Made by a program: the position numbers and the translations under genes. The notes below the pieces were generated by a model. It was given only the letters and a program-made list of their open reading frames with translations, did no database searches and had not been told where the DNA came from. Shown in pieces: positions 8,356 through 18,063 of a stretch of DNA of 64,000 nucleotides. The stretch is from Methylorubrum rhodesianum (lineage in GTDB: Bacteria > Pseudomonadota > Alphaproteobacteria > Rhizobiales > Beijerinckiaceae): the NCBI RefSeq assembly GCF_014199985.1, contig NZ_JACHOS010000003.1, positions 334,454-398,453 of the forward strand. The letters run 5' to 3'. Numbering within the stretch: the stretch's first letter is position 1; the number at the start of each line of letters is the position of its first letter.

Positions 8356-9879
8356 ATGTCTTCCGATCGGCCCAAGGCCTTTCCCACGCCTCTGCCGCGG
8401 CTCGAGCCGAACACCTTCACCTTCGAGCAATGGCCGATGGTCAAGCCCACGGGCTTTCGCGAGTACGACGCCCGCTGGCTGTTCCCGCAGGAGATCAACC
8501 TGATGGGCGTCCAGGCGCTCGGGCTGGGGCTCGGCACGCTGATCCATGAGCGCGGCGTGCGCCCCGACATCGTCACCGGCCACGATTTCCGCGCCTACTC
8601 CTCCTCGATCAAGCTCGCGCTGATCGCCGGGATGCAGGCGGCGGGCCTGCGGGTGAAGGATATCGGCCTCGCCCTCTCGCCGATGGCCTATTTCGGCCAG
8701 TTCGCCCTCGATTGCCCCTGTGTCGCCATGGTCACCGCCTCGCACAACGACAACGGCTGGACCGGCGTGAAGATGGGCGCCGAGCGGCCGATGACCTTCG
8801 GCCCCGACGAGATGGGCCGCCTGAAGGAGATCGTCACCCGGGGCGAGTTCCGCTACCGCGACGGCGGCGCCTACGAGTTCGTCTCGGATTTCGCACAGGT
8901 TTACTTCGACGACCTCGTGGCCCGCGCCAAACCCGTCTCGCGAAAACTCAAGGTCGTGGCCGCCTGCGGCAACGGCACCGCCGGCGCCTTCGCCCCCGCC
9001 CTGCTGGAGCGGCTCGGGGTCGAGGTGATCCCGCTCGATGTCGAGCCGGACCATTCCTTCCCGCGCTACAATCCCAATCCCGAGGACATGGCGATGCTGC
9101 ACGCCATCGCCGACAAGGTGCGCGAGACCGGCGCCGATGTCGGCCTCGGCTTCGACGGCGACGGCGACCGCTGCGGCGTGGTCGACGACGAGGGCGAGGA
9201 GATCTTCGCCGACAAGATCGGCGTGATGCTGGCCCGCGACCTGTCCAAGCTGCACCCCGAGGCGACCTTCGTGGTCGACGTGAAGTCGACCGGCCTTTAC
9301 GCCGCCGATCCCGAACTCCAGTCCCGCGGCGTGCGCACCGACTACTGGAAGACCGGCCATTCCTACATCAAGCGCCGCGTCAACGAACTCTCGGCGCTGG
9401 CCGGCTTCGAGAAGTCCGGCCACTTCTTCTTCAACGCGCCGGTCGGCCGCGGCTACGACGACGGCCTGCTGACCGCGATCGCGGTGATCGAGATGCTCGA
9501 CCGCAATCCGGGGCAGAGCATGGCCGACCTCTACCGGGCGCTGCCGAAGACCTGGGGCTCGCCGACCATGTCGCCGCACTGCGCCGACGAGGTGAAGTAC
9601 GGTGTGGTCGAGGCGGTGACCGAGCGGTTCCGGGCGCTCCAGGCGGCGGGCGAGCCGGTGGGCGGCCACGCGATCACCAGTCTCGTGACGGTCAACGGCG
9701 TGCGCGTGACCACCGCCGACGGCACCTGGGGGCTGGTGCGGGCCTCCTCGAACAAGCCCGAACTCGTGGTGGTGGTGGAGAGCCCGGTCTCCGAGGCGCG
9801 GCTGCACGAGATGTTCGCGGCGGTGGACGGCGTCCTGCGCCAGCATCCGGAGGTGGGCGCCTACAACCAGACCATCTAG
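8356..9879 (+). CDS. Phosphomannomutase / phosphoglucomutase
   Basis: A 507-aa alpha-D-phosphohexomutase that interconverts hexose-6-phosphate and hexose-1-phosphate. It supplies mannose-1-phosphate or glucose-1-phosphate for sugar nucleotides. The phosphoserine loop TASHN has its Ser at about residue 129. The metal-binding loop is DGDGDR at about 267-272, and the sugar-binding loop is EKSGHFFF near 352. The C-terminal phosphate-binding segment reads VRASSNKPELVVVVES. The ATG follows GAAAGG. It fits functionally with the mannose-1-phosphate guanylyltransferase encoded 14 kb away. Specificity for mannose versus glucose is inferred from context. Confidence 0.88.
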   Translation: MSSDRPKAFPTPLPRLEPNTFTFEQWPMVKPTGFREYDARWLFPQEINLMGVQALGLGLGTLIHERGVRPDIVTGHDFRAYSSSIKLALIAGMQAAGLRVKDIGLALSPMAYFGQFALDCPCVAMVTASHNDNGWTGVKMGAERPMTFGPDEMGRLKEIVTRGEFRYRDGGAYEFVSDFAQVYFDDLVARAKPVSRKLKVVAACGNGTAGAFAPALLERLGVEVIPLDVEPDHSFPRYNPNPEDMAMLHAIADKVRETGADVGLGFDGDGDRCGVVDDEGEEIFADKIGVMLARDLSKLHPEATFVVDVKSTGLYAADPELQSRGVRTDYWKTGHSYIKRRVNELSALAGFEKSGHFFFNAPVGRGYDDGLLTAIAVIEMLDRNPGQSMADLYRALPKTWGSPTMSPHCADEVKYGVVEAVTERFRALQAAGEPVGGHAITSLVTVNGVRVTTADGTWGLVRASSNKPELVVVVESPVSEARLHEMFAAVDGVLRQHPEVGAYNQTI

Positions 9880-9886
9880 CCCTCGC

Positions 9887-9918
9887 ATCCGATCCGGGCG
9901 GCATCGCCCGATCGGATC
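9887..9918 (+). terminator. Hairpin after phosphomannomutase
   Basis: ATCCGATC(C)GGGCG and CGCCCGATCGGAT pair with one bulged base around a 4-nt loop (GCAT), starting 8 nt after the stop codon. There is no T-run, so it may be a Rho-assisted stop or a 3'-end stabiliser. Confidence 0.45.
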
Positions 9919-10335
9919 CGTCCCGCCGGACGATCCGCCGATGAGCGGAGCGTCCGTCTGGCTTGAGAAAGTCGCATGGGACAAACCCGTCCCTGACGGA
10001 TATCACGGCGTCCCGACCGGCTACCCGGTCGGATGGGCGGCAGGGTGGCCGATCCCTGCAACCATCGCCACCGACGATCTGAGGGCGCCTTGGGCGCCGC
10101 ATCCCGCCGTGGCACGCCGCGCGCACCACCGAACCGCGCCCGTGGCTCACACGCCGCCGCTGAAGCACGGCGTGGAGGCTGGCTCGCGCCCCCCTCAGGC
10201 TGAGCGGTTCGAGGCACGAACACCCCGGGGGCGATGCCAAGCGTGGCCGTTCGGCAACAGATCGTTCGTCTGTCAGAAAAATTCCGACAAGGTCTCGAAA
10301 AAAACAGCATTAAGCTGAACCGTTTTCGCGCGGCC

Positions 10336-10367
10336 GTACCCCGTGGGGAGTAGTCCCCACGGGGTAC
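10336..10367. promoter_or_regulatory. Perfect 14-bp hairpin upstream of first beta-helix/RTX gene
   Basis: GTACCCCGTGGGGA and its exact reverse complement flank a GTAG loop, 85 nt before the start codon. No T-run follows. It could be a leader hairpin, a transcription barrier or a protein-binding site. The downstream paralogue has no equivalent hairpin at this place. Confidence 0.5.
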
Positions 10368-10391
10368 GTTGCAGATTTACGCAATCGATCC
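10368..10391 (+). promoter_or_regulatory. Shared upstream element, copy 1
   Basis: GTTGCAGATTT-N6-TCGATCC ends 60 nt before the first beta-helix/RTX gene. The same 18 bases with the same 6-nt spacing lie 57 nt before the second. Surrounding bases are not conserved, which suggests a promoter or binding site kept by selection. Confidence 0.5.
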
Positions 10392-10400
10392 GCCCACTAA

Positions 10401-11918
<1,518 letters not shown>

Positions 11919-11999
11919 GCCGTCTGCGCGCCGCCGCGCCGGTCCGGCGACGGACGGATCGGCGCCCGGCGCTCCGTGACGCCGGCAGGACAGGCGCGT

Positions 12000-12043
12000 T
12001 TGCCGGCCGGGGCCGCGGGATCTCCCGCGGCCCCGGCCGGCAA
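12000..12043 (+). terminator. Very strong 21-bp perfect hairpin after first RTX gene
   Basis: Two exactly complementary 21-nt arms (left arm starts TTGCCGGCCGGGG, right arm ends CCGGCCGGCAA) are separated by only two bases. It starts 81 nt after the stop. With no T-run it is not a textbook intrinsic terminator, but it should block or stabilise the transcript end between the two paralogues. Confidence 0.5.
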
Positions 12044-12205
12044 CGCCGTTCCCTCGAATCAATTGATGCCGAAATAAGCGTGGCCGTTCAGCCACATCCA
12101 TGGTGCGCCGCGAGAAATATCGCGCGGCGGCGTCCTCTTTAAAAGCTTCGCTGTTAATTACTTCCTGGGCCGAATAGGTCTTATGGCCTAGCCCATGCTG
12201 CCGAA

Positions 12206-12229
12206 GTTGCAGATTTGCCCGGTCGATCC
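12206..12229 (+). promoter_or_regulatory. Shared upstream element, copy 2
   Basis: GTTGCAGATTT-N6-TCGATCC, identical to the element before the first paralogue, 57 nt before this gene's start codon. Confidence 0.5.
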
Positions 12230-12286
12230 TGCAAATTTATTCCGATAACTATTGATTTTGTTGCAATATTAACAAATGGAGTAGAT

Positions 12287-13717
12287 ATGCCTGCCGGTTT
12301 GATCGCGAGCACCACCCCCATCCGCACGACCCATGACGGTCAGATCATCGAGAATCTCGATCTCTGGGTCTCCGACGGCGACGCCATCCGGGTCGAGCAC
12401 GACAATGTCGTCATCCGCAACGTCACCATCCACCACGCCGATGGCCATGGCATCGTCGTCGAGGATTCGAGCGGCGTCTCCGTTCAGAACAGCCTCATCG
12501 TCAATTCCGACCCGCCCGACGGAAACCAGGGCCTGACCGGGGAGGCGACCGGGATCCGGGTCGTCAATTCACCCGATTTCACCGCCTCGCACGTGACCCT
12601 GCAGGACAGCGGCACCGGCATCTATCTCGGCCAATCGCCGGGGGCGAAGCTCTCCGATATCGAGGGCCACGACTTCCACGGGCTCTATCCCTCGGGCCAA
12701 TTCGTCCAGTTCTTCCACTCGCCGAACGGCAGCCTCACGAATTTCGCCGTCACCAACGATCCGGGCCACTCGCATGTCGAGGACAACGTCTCGATCATCG
12801 ACAGCCAGAACGTCTCCATCGCCAACGGGGTGATCGACGGCAACAACTCGCCGAGCGGCGTCGGCGTGATGTTCGAGGGCGATTCCCAAGGCGGCCACGT
12901 CCAGAACGTCGACGTGGTCCACATGGGCAACGGCGGCTTCTCGTCCTATTCGGACGACGTGTCGTTCGTCGACACCCGGTCCTTCGACAACATCGCCCAC
13001 GACCAGGGGCGGGGCAATCCCATGTCCAACGCCGTCATCTGGAACGCGAGCGGCGACAACGTGTCGATCGAGGATTCGACCTACACGGACCCGGCGGTGG
13101 CCAACAACATCACCTGGGGGGCGTCCGCGTCCGGCGCGGACGTGTCGGCGGCGCCCTCGGCCACGCCGATGACGCCGATCCATAACGTGTTCGACTGGGT
13201 GGCGGGCACGGTCGGCACCGTCGTCGGAGCCGTGACCGGCAACGGGCCGGCATCGCCTCCCCCGGTCGCCGCCTCGCCCTCCGGCACGGGCCTCAACCGC
13301 GACGGCACTGCCGCAGCCGAGACCATGACCGGATCGGGGGCCGCCGACGACCTCGACGGGCTGGGCGGCAACGACACGCTCAACGGGCTCGCCGGCGACG
13401 ACAACCTCTACGGTGGGGCCGGCAACGACCGGCTCGACGGCGGCAGCGGCACCGATCATCTCTGGGGCGGGGCCGGGGCCGACCGGTTCGCGTTCAAGGC
13501 CGGCAACGGCCTCGATTGGGTCGAGGATTTCGAGAGTGGCGGCTCCGCTCCCGACGTGATCGAGGTCAGCCGGTCGATGTTCGGCTCGCTCGACGCCGTC
13601 CTGGCGGCGGCACAGGATGTCGGCACCGACGTCGCGATCCGCTCCGGGTCGGACACGCTCTGGCTCGCCGACACCCACAAGGCCGAATTGACCGCAGGCC
13701 ATTTCCTGTTCGTCTGA
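12287..13717 (+). CDS. Beta-helix protein with C-terminal RTX repeats, copy 2 (476 aa)
   Basis: Paralogue of the preceding gene with the same domain order. A beta-helix occupies residues 1-300, a shorter linker lacks the PA repeat (WVAGTVGTVVGAVTGNGPAS), then RTX nonapeptides ([31 protein letters not shown]), ending HFLFV. The ATG at 12287 has GGAG upstream and matches the start of copy 1 (MPAG...STTPIRTT). An earlier in-frame TTG would add an AT-rich leader unlike the paralogue. Most differences are conservative and both copies look functional. Probably a type I-secreted, calcium-dependent polysaccharide-binding or -modifying protein; activity is an inference. Confidence 0.8.
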   Translation: MPAGLIASTTPIRTTHDGQIIENLDLWVSDGDAIRVEHDNVVIRNVTIHHADGHGIVVEDSSGVSVQNSLIVNSDPPDGNQGLTGEATGIRVVNSPDFTASHVTLQDSGTGIYLGQSPGAKLSDIEGHDFHGLYPSGQFVQFFHSPNGSLTNFAVTNDPGHSHVEDNVSIIDSQNVSIANGVIDGNNSPSGVGVMFEGDSQGGHVQNVDVVHMGNGGFSSYSDDVSFVDTRSFDNIAHDQGRGNPMSNAVIWNASGDNVSIEDSTYTDPAVANNITWGASASGADVSAAPSATPMTPIHNVFDWVAGTVGTVVGAVTGNGPASPPPVAASPSGTGLNRDGTAAAETMTGSGAADDLDGLGGNDTLNGLAGDDNLYGGAGNDRLDGGSGTDHLWGGAGADRFAFKAGNGLDWVEDFESGGSAPDVIEVSRSMFGSLDAVLAAAQDVGTDVAIRSGSDTLWLADTHKAELTAGHFLFV

Positions 13718-13780
13718 TCGCGCCGTCCGCCCGCTGAGGCGGATATCCGATCCTCCTCTTCAGGCTCCCGCGCCGGCGGA

Positions 13781-13838
13781 CCTCGGAGGGCCCTCCGGAT
13801 CCCGCGCTCCCGCGCGATGTCCGGAGGGCCCTGCGAGG
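13781..13838. terminator. Bidirectional hairpin between convergent genes
   Basis: CTCGGAGGGCCCTCCGGA (13782-13799) and TCCGGAGGGCCCTGCGAG (13820-13837) pair over 18 bp with one mismatch. A smaller hairpin, AGGCCGC-CTC-GCGGCCT, follows at 13836-13852. The block separates the RTX gene from the convergent EPS genes. Confidence 0.5.
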
Positions 13839-13853
13839 CCGCCTCGCGGCCTT

Positions 13854-14174
13854 TCAGGATGAGGGCGCGGAGCGGACGAAGTCGGCTCGGCGGCCCTCTT
13901 CGATTGTCTCTTGGATCGTCTCTTGGATCGCCTCTTGGCGCCCGCTCTCAGGGTCGACCCGAAGGGGCTGACGGGCGGCCAGGATCCCCTCGATCCCGGC
14001 GCGGAACGCGGCGAGCGTGCCGAGGGGCCGGGCGCAGCCGCCGCAGGCGATCGCCGCCTCGGCGGTCGGATCCGCCGGCCAGGTGACGGCGGGGGAGCCG
14101 CAGGCCGCGCAGGCGAAGCTCCACTCGCTCACGAGGATCCCCGCCCCGAAGCCCGCTGCGGCCCGCGCGCCCAT
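13854..14174 (-). CDS. Small zinc-ribbon protein coupled to the Wzc-like gene (106 aa)
   Basis: No family recognised. Two CxxC pairs (FACAACGSP and IACGGCARP, around residues 20-45) predict a zinc ribbon. The C-terminal third carries a 12-nt DNA repeat encoding AIQETIQETIEEG. Its ATG overlaps the stop of the upstream chain-length gene as TGATG, so the two are translationally coupled and probably act together. It may regulate or bind the polysaccharide machinery; that is inference. Confidence 0.6.
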   Translation of the reverse strand: MGARAAAGFGAGILVSEWSFACAACGSPAVTWPADPTAEAAIACGGCARPLGTLAAFRAGIEGILAARQPLRVDPESGRQEAIQETIQETIEEGRRADFVRSAPSS

Positions 14175-16402
14175 CAGGCGCTGTTCCGGTAGTAGTGCGA
14201 GAAGTCGCGGTAGAGCGTGCCGCGATCGGCGGCCCGGCCCTGGTGGCGCTTCAGGTCGACCTTGTTCAGGACGAGCCCGGCGACCGTCAGCCCGAGCCGG
14301 CGCATATAGGCGAGGCTCGCGGTGACGGCGGCCTTCTGCGTGCCGTGCCACGCCACGACGTGGACCACGGCGTCGGCGTGCTGGCGCAGGAGCGCGACGT
14401 CGCCCAGCAGCAGCACGGGCGGCACCTCGACGAGGATCACGTCGTAGCGCTCGCGCGCCTCCCGCACGAGCATGCCGAAGGTCGGCTCGGCGTAGATGTC
14501 GTGCCCGTCCTTGAGCCCGGAGACGCGACGGATGGTCGAGATGCGGCCCTCCGCCTCCTCGTCGTCGGCCGGGGTCTCGGGGCCGGTCCTGTCGAGGCGG
14601 CCATCCTCGATCGCCGCGCGGCGGGGCGAGCCGTCGAGGATGAGCACCCGGCGGCCCATGGCGGCGAGCGAGCGGGCCACCGAGCGGGCGACCACCGACT
14701 TGCCCTCGCCCGGCATCGCCGAGGTGACGAGGACGACCTTGAGCGGCTCGCGCACGGCGACGAGTTCGGCCACCGCTGCCCGCACGGCCTCGCGGAAGAC
14801 GAGATCCTGCTCCTGGCGATCGCCCGCATGCTCCCCCGCCGGCCGGCTCGGCAGCAGCGCGAGGCAGGGCAGGCCGGTGTCGGCCTCCATCTCGCCCTGG
14901 CTGCGGTAGCCCCGGTCGCGGCGTTCGAGCCCGAGCGCCAGCATCGAGCCGGCGCCGGCGCCGGCGAACAGGCCGAGGCCGAGCACGAGACCGAGGCCGG
15001 GGCCGGTGGGCAGGGTCGGCACCTTGGCCGGTGCCAGCATCTGCGCCATGACCGGCTTGAGTTCGCTCAGCGCGTTGGCGGTCTGGTAGCCCTCGTCGAG
15101 GACGCGCAGGCGGTCGCGGGCGGCGGTGGCATCGGCCTGGAGCGCGCGCAGCTTGGCTTCGAGCGCCTTGCTCTCGATCAGCGAGCGTCGCACCGTCGCG
15201 ACGCGCGCCTCGGCCGAGGCTTCGAGACTGCGGGCGGCGCCGAGATCGACCTCGACCAGCTTGAGCACCTCGGCCATGCGGACCTGGAGCCGCTGCTGGA
15301 GCGCGGCGATCGAGGCCTTGAGGCGCAGCACGTTGGGATGGTTGTCGCCGGAAACGGCGGTGAGCTGCTCCAGCTCCTGTCGCAGCTTGCTGTCGTCAGC
15401 CAGCATCTGCTGGATCACCGGCGAGATCGCCGTGTCGGCGGCGTTCGGCACGCCGCCGAAGCGGATCACGTCCCCGGCCCGCTGCAGCCGGGCCTCCTCC
15501 GCCAGCCGCTTGGCGGTGGCGCTGGACAGTTCGGAGAGGGCGTCGCGCAGCTGTTGCTCGCGCAGGTCCACGCCCTCGCGCACCGATTCGACGAAGCCCG
15601 TGCGCTTCCGGAAGGCGTCGATCTCGCCCTCCAGGCGGGTGAGTTCGCCGCGCGAGACCTGGATCTGCTCGGCGTACCAGCGGCTCGCCCGCTCGGTGGC
15701 GAGCGAGGCGGCCTGCATCTTGCGGGCGAGGTACTCGGTGGCGAAGGTGTTGGCGGTCTCCGCCGCCCGCCGGGGATCGCGGTCGCGGTAGCCGATGGTA
15801 ATCAGATAGGCCTTGGCATCGTTGCCGACGGTGAGCCCGCGCAGGAGCTGCTGCGCCCGGGCGTCCCGCTCGGTCTCCTGCTGCGTCGTCGCCGGCTGGC
15901 CGGCCTCGCCTTGCCGCGGATCTTGCCGCGCGTCTTGCCGCGACCCCGAAGGCGCGGGCAGCGCGGCCTGGACTCGGTTCTCGAGCGCCTGGCGCAGGGA
16001 GGCGACCCATCCCGCCGCGTGCTCCTTGGCCGCATGCTCCGCTTGGCCCGCCTCGGTTTCGAGCCGGCCCGCCACGGCCTGCGCGATGGCGAAGGAGCGG
16101 ATGATCCGCGCCTCGCTCTCGACGACCGAGGCCGGCTCAAGGGCGATCTGCGGGCCGGACTTGCCCGTCCCGCGCACGTCCTGGGTCTGGCCGAAATCGA
16201 ACTGGAGCAGCACCTCGGCGACGTAGCTCGGCGGCAGGGCCAGCGAGGCCGCTCCCGCCGCCAGCGCCGACAGCCCGGCGATCGAGGCGATCATCAGCTT
16301 GCGCCGCCACAGCACCGACAGCGCGTGCCCGGTGACCGCCTCGTAATGGGCGGTGAGCGATCGCCCGCCGCCGGGGGGGTCGGCTTCTTGGAACGGGTCC
16401 AT
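14174..16402 (-). CDS. Wzc/GumC-like polysaccharide co-polymerase with C-terminal ATPase (742 aa)
   Basis: Controls chain length and export of EPS at the inner membrane. A Wzz domain with first membrane helix (LMIASIAGLSALAAGAASLAL) is at about 35-60, long coiled coils at about 200-430, and a second helix (GLGLVLGLGLFAGAGAGSMLAL) before a C-terminal P-loop domain. Walker A is canonical (SAMPGEGKS, near 562). The Walker A' stretch reads LILDGSPRR instead of the DxDxRxP type, and Walker B is VILVEVPP with Glu where Asp is usual. The tail has a tyrosine cluster (LYRDFSHYYRN). It may be a weak or altered tyrosine autokinase. An internal 12-nt repeat encodes RQDARQDPRQGE. Confidence 0.85.
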   Translation of the reverse strand: MDPFQEADPPGGGRSLTAHYEAVTGHALSVLWRRKLMIASIAGLSALAAGAASLALPPSYVAEVLLQFDFGQTQDVRGTGKSGPQIALEPASVVESEARIIRSFAIAQAVAGRLETEAGQAEHAAKEHAAGWVASLRQALENRVQAALPAPSGSRQDARQDPRQGEAGQPATTQQETERDARAQQLLRGLTVGNDAKAYLITIGYRDRDPRRAAETANTFATEYLARKMQAASLATERASRWYAEQIQVSRGELTRLEGEIDAFRKRTGFVESVREGVDLREQQLRDALSELSSATAKRLAEEARLQRAGDVIRFGGVPNAADTAISPVIQQMLADDSKLRQELEQLTAVSGDNHPNVLRLKASIAALQQRLQVRMAEVLKLVEVDLGAARSLEASAEARVATVRRSLIESKALEAKLRALQADATAARDRLRVLDEGYQTANALSELKPVMAQMLAPAKVPTLPTGPGLGLVLGLGLFAGAGAGSMLALGLERRDRGYRSQGEMEADTGLPCLALLPSRPAGEHAGDRQEQDLVFREAVRAAVAELVAVREPLKVVLVTSAMPGEGKSVVARSVARSLAAMGRRVLILDGSPRRAAIEDGRLDRTGPETPADDEEAEGRISTIRRVSGLKDGHDIYAEPTFGMLVREARERYDVILVEVPPVLLLGDVALLRQHADAVVHVVAWHGTQKAAVTASLAYMRRLGLTVAGLVLNKVDLKRHQGRAADRGTLYRDFSHYYRNSA

Positions 16403-16478
16403 GGGTCACGCCTGAATCGGGGTCTGAAGGAGAGCGCGTCGAGGGGAGGAGGGGGCAGGGAACCGCCGGCCCTCCGCG

Positions 16479-18014
16479 TCAGCGGGCGCCTTTGGCGGTG
16501 AGCACCGCCGGCACCGTCTCGAGAAGGATGTACAGGTCGATCCAGATCGACCAGTTGCGGATGTAGAAGCTGTCCTGCTGCTCCTGGACCGCGAGGTCGC
16601 CGTCGCTGCGGGCCGAGATCTGCCACAGCCCGGTCAGGCCCGGCGGCACGCTCGCCCGCAAGGCCTGGAAGGTCGGGCCGAACCGCTCGGTGTGGTAGGC
16701 GGGGAAGGGCCGGGGGCCGACCACGCTCATATCGCCACGCAGCACGTTGAGGAGCTGCGGCAGCTCGTCGAGGCTGGTGCGCCGGATGAAGCCGCCGATG
16801 CCGGGCAGGACGCGCGGATCGTTGCGCAGCTTGCAGAACCGGTCCCACTCGCGCCGGGCAGCCTCGTCGGCGGCGAGATGATCGGCGAGGCGCGCCTCCG
16901 CGTCGCGGAACATGCTGCGCAGCTTGTACACGCGGATGGTGCGGCCATCGCGCCCGACGCGGGGCTGGACGTAGAAGGCGGGGCCCGGATCGGCGAGCTT
17001 CACCGCGAGCGCGAGCACGCCGATCAGCGGTCCGAACAGGAGGAGCGCGGGCAGGGTCACGGCGAGATCGAGCGCGCGCTTGAGGCGCAGGTTGTGCGGC
17101 AGGAAGATCGCCCGGCGTACCACGAGGCCGACCACCGAACCGAGGCACCGGGTCTGGAGGCGCACGGTCTCCACCTCCGGCGCGTGGTGCGCCACGATGA
17201 CCAGCCGGAACGGATGCCGGGTCAGCCAGGCGAAGCGGTCGGGTGCGCGCTCGCCCGGCGTGCAGATGGCGACCTCGGCCGTCGCCAGCAGATCCGCCCT
17301 CTGCTCCGTCGCGCGCTCGGCAGCCTCGCCCGGCCCCGGCGGCACGGAGCGCAAGGCTTCGATGCGGAACGGTTCGACGGCCTGATCGGGGGCGCGGACG
17401 ATGCCGATCGGCCGCAGGCCGAGCTCGGGCCGCGCGGCGAGGCTGCGGGCGAGTTCGGCGGCACCCTCGCCGTAGACGATGGTCGCCGCCCCCCACACGC
17501 CCCGCCGGACGAGCCGCGCACGCACGAACCCCTCCGCGTAGTGCCCGAGCGGGATCGAGAGGAGGGCGGCGATCCCGGTCGCGGTCCAGAGCCACGGCGC
17601 GGGTCCGCCGCCGACCAGAAGGGCGGCGCCGAACGCGAAGGCGGCGGCGAGGCCGCGGCGGCGCAGCCGTTCGATCGGCTCCGCCTCGATCGGCTCGTAG
17701 AGGCCGCACAGGGCCAGGGCGCCGATCTGCAGGGCGCACCAGCCGATCAGCGAGGCCGGGGTGAGGCCGGGGTGCGCTCCGGCCGTGAGGAGCAGGCTTG
17801 CCCCGCAGGCGGCCAGCACCGCGGCGACGTCGCCGCCGATGAGCGCGCCGGTGACGATCAGGCGCCGGCTCCAGGCCGCCGCCTCGGAGCGTCCGGACCG
17901 GGCCGGTCCGAGACGCTCGTGGAGACGCTCCTGAAGACGTTCCTGCGCACGCTCCTGCCAGCCCGGCCCCCCGGCTGGCAGGAGGCCGGTATTGGCGACG
18001 TCGACGTCCGGCAT
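16479..18014 (-). CDS. Priming sugar-1-phosphate transferase to undecaprenyl phosphate (GumD/ExoY family, 511 aa)
   Basis: Starts EPS repeat-unit assembly by moving a hexose-1-phosphate onto the lipid carrier. The N-terminal half has several membrane helices and a Rossmann-like middle region. The bacterial sugar transferase domain runs from LKRALDLAVT (about 311) to the end, with YKLRSMFRDAE, RRTSLDELPQLLNVLRGDMS, VGPRP and GLTGLWQISARS. The length matches the long polyisoprenyl-phosphate hexose transferases. The N-terminus carries a 12-nt repeat giving QERAQERLQERLHERL before the first helix. It lies 76 nt upstream of the Wzc-like gene, likely one operon. Which hexose is used is not determinable. 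Confidence 0.9.
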   Translation of the reverse strand: MPDVDVANTGLLPAGGPGWQERAQERLQERLHERLGPARSGRSEAAAWSRRLIVTGALIGGDVAAVLAACGASLLLTAGAHPGLTPASLIGWCALQIGALALCGLYEPIEAEPIERLRRRGLAAAFAFGAALLVGGGPAPWLWTATGIAALLSIPLGHYAEGFVRARLVRRGVWGAATIVYGEGAAELARSLAARPELGLRPIGIVRAPDQAVEPFRIEALRSVPPGPGEAAERATEQRADLLATAEVAICTPGERAPDRFAWLTRHPFRLVIVAHHAPEVETVRLQTRCLGSVVGLVVRRAIFLPHNLRLKRALDLAVTLPALLLFGPLIGVLALAVKLADPGPAFYVQPRVGRDGRTIRVYKLRSMFRDAEARLADHLAADEAARREWDRFCKLRNDPRVLPGIGGFIRRTSLDELPQLLNVLRGDMSVVGPRPFPAYHTERFGPTFQALRASVPPGLTGLWQISARSDGDLAVQEQQDSFYIRNWSIWIDLYILLETVPAVLTAKGAR

Positions 18015-18063
18015 GGGTTCGCTCGCGCTGCAGTGCCTGCGGGGAGGGCGGAGTTCGGCCGGC

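Larger units (their letters stand above)
11919..12286. other. Intergenic region between the two paralogues
   Basis: It contains the 21-bp hairpin at 12000-12043, then a less GC-rich stretch from about 12110 to 12286 that holds the shared upstream element and the ribosome site (ATGGAG) of the second paralogue. No gene is seen. Confidence 0.5.

Noticed and set aside
8275..9984. Long minus-strand frame opposite phosphomannomutase
   Set aside because: Shadow of the mutase; no recognisable domain.
9941..10318. 125-residue plus-strand frame in the gap before the first RTX gene
   Set aside because: No family likeness, no good ribosome site; it lies between a terminator-like hairpin and regulatory elements.
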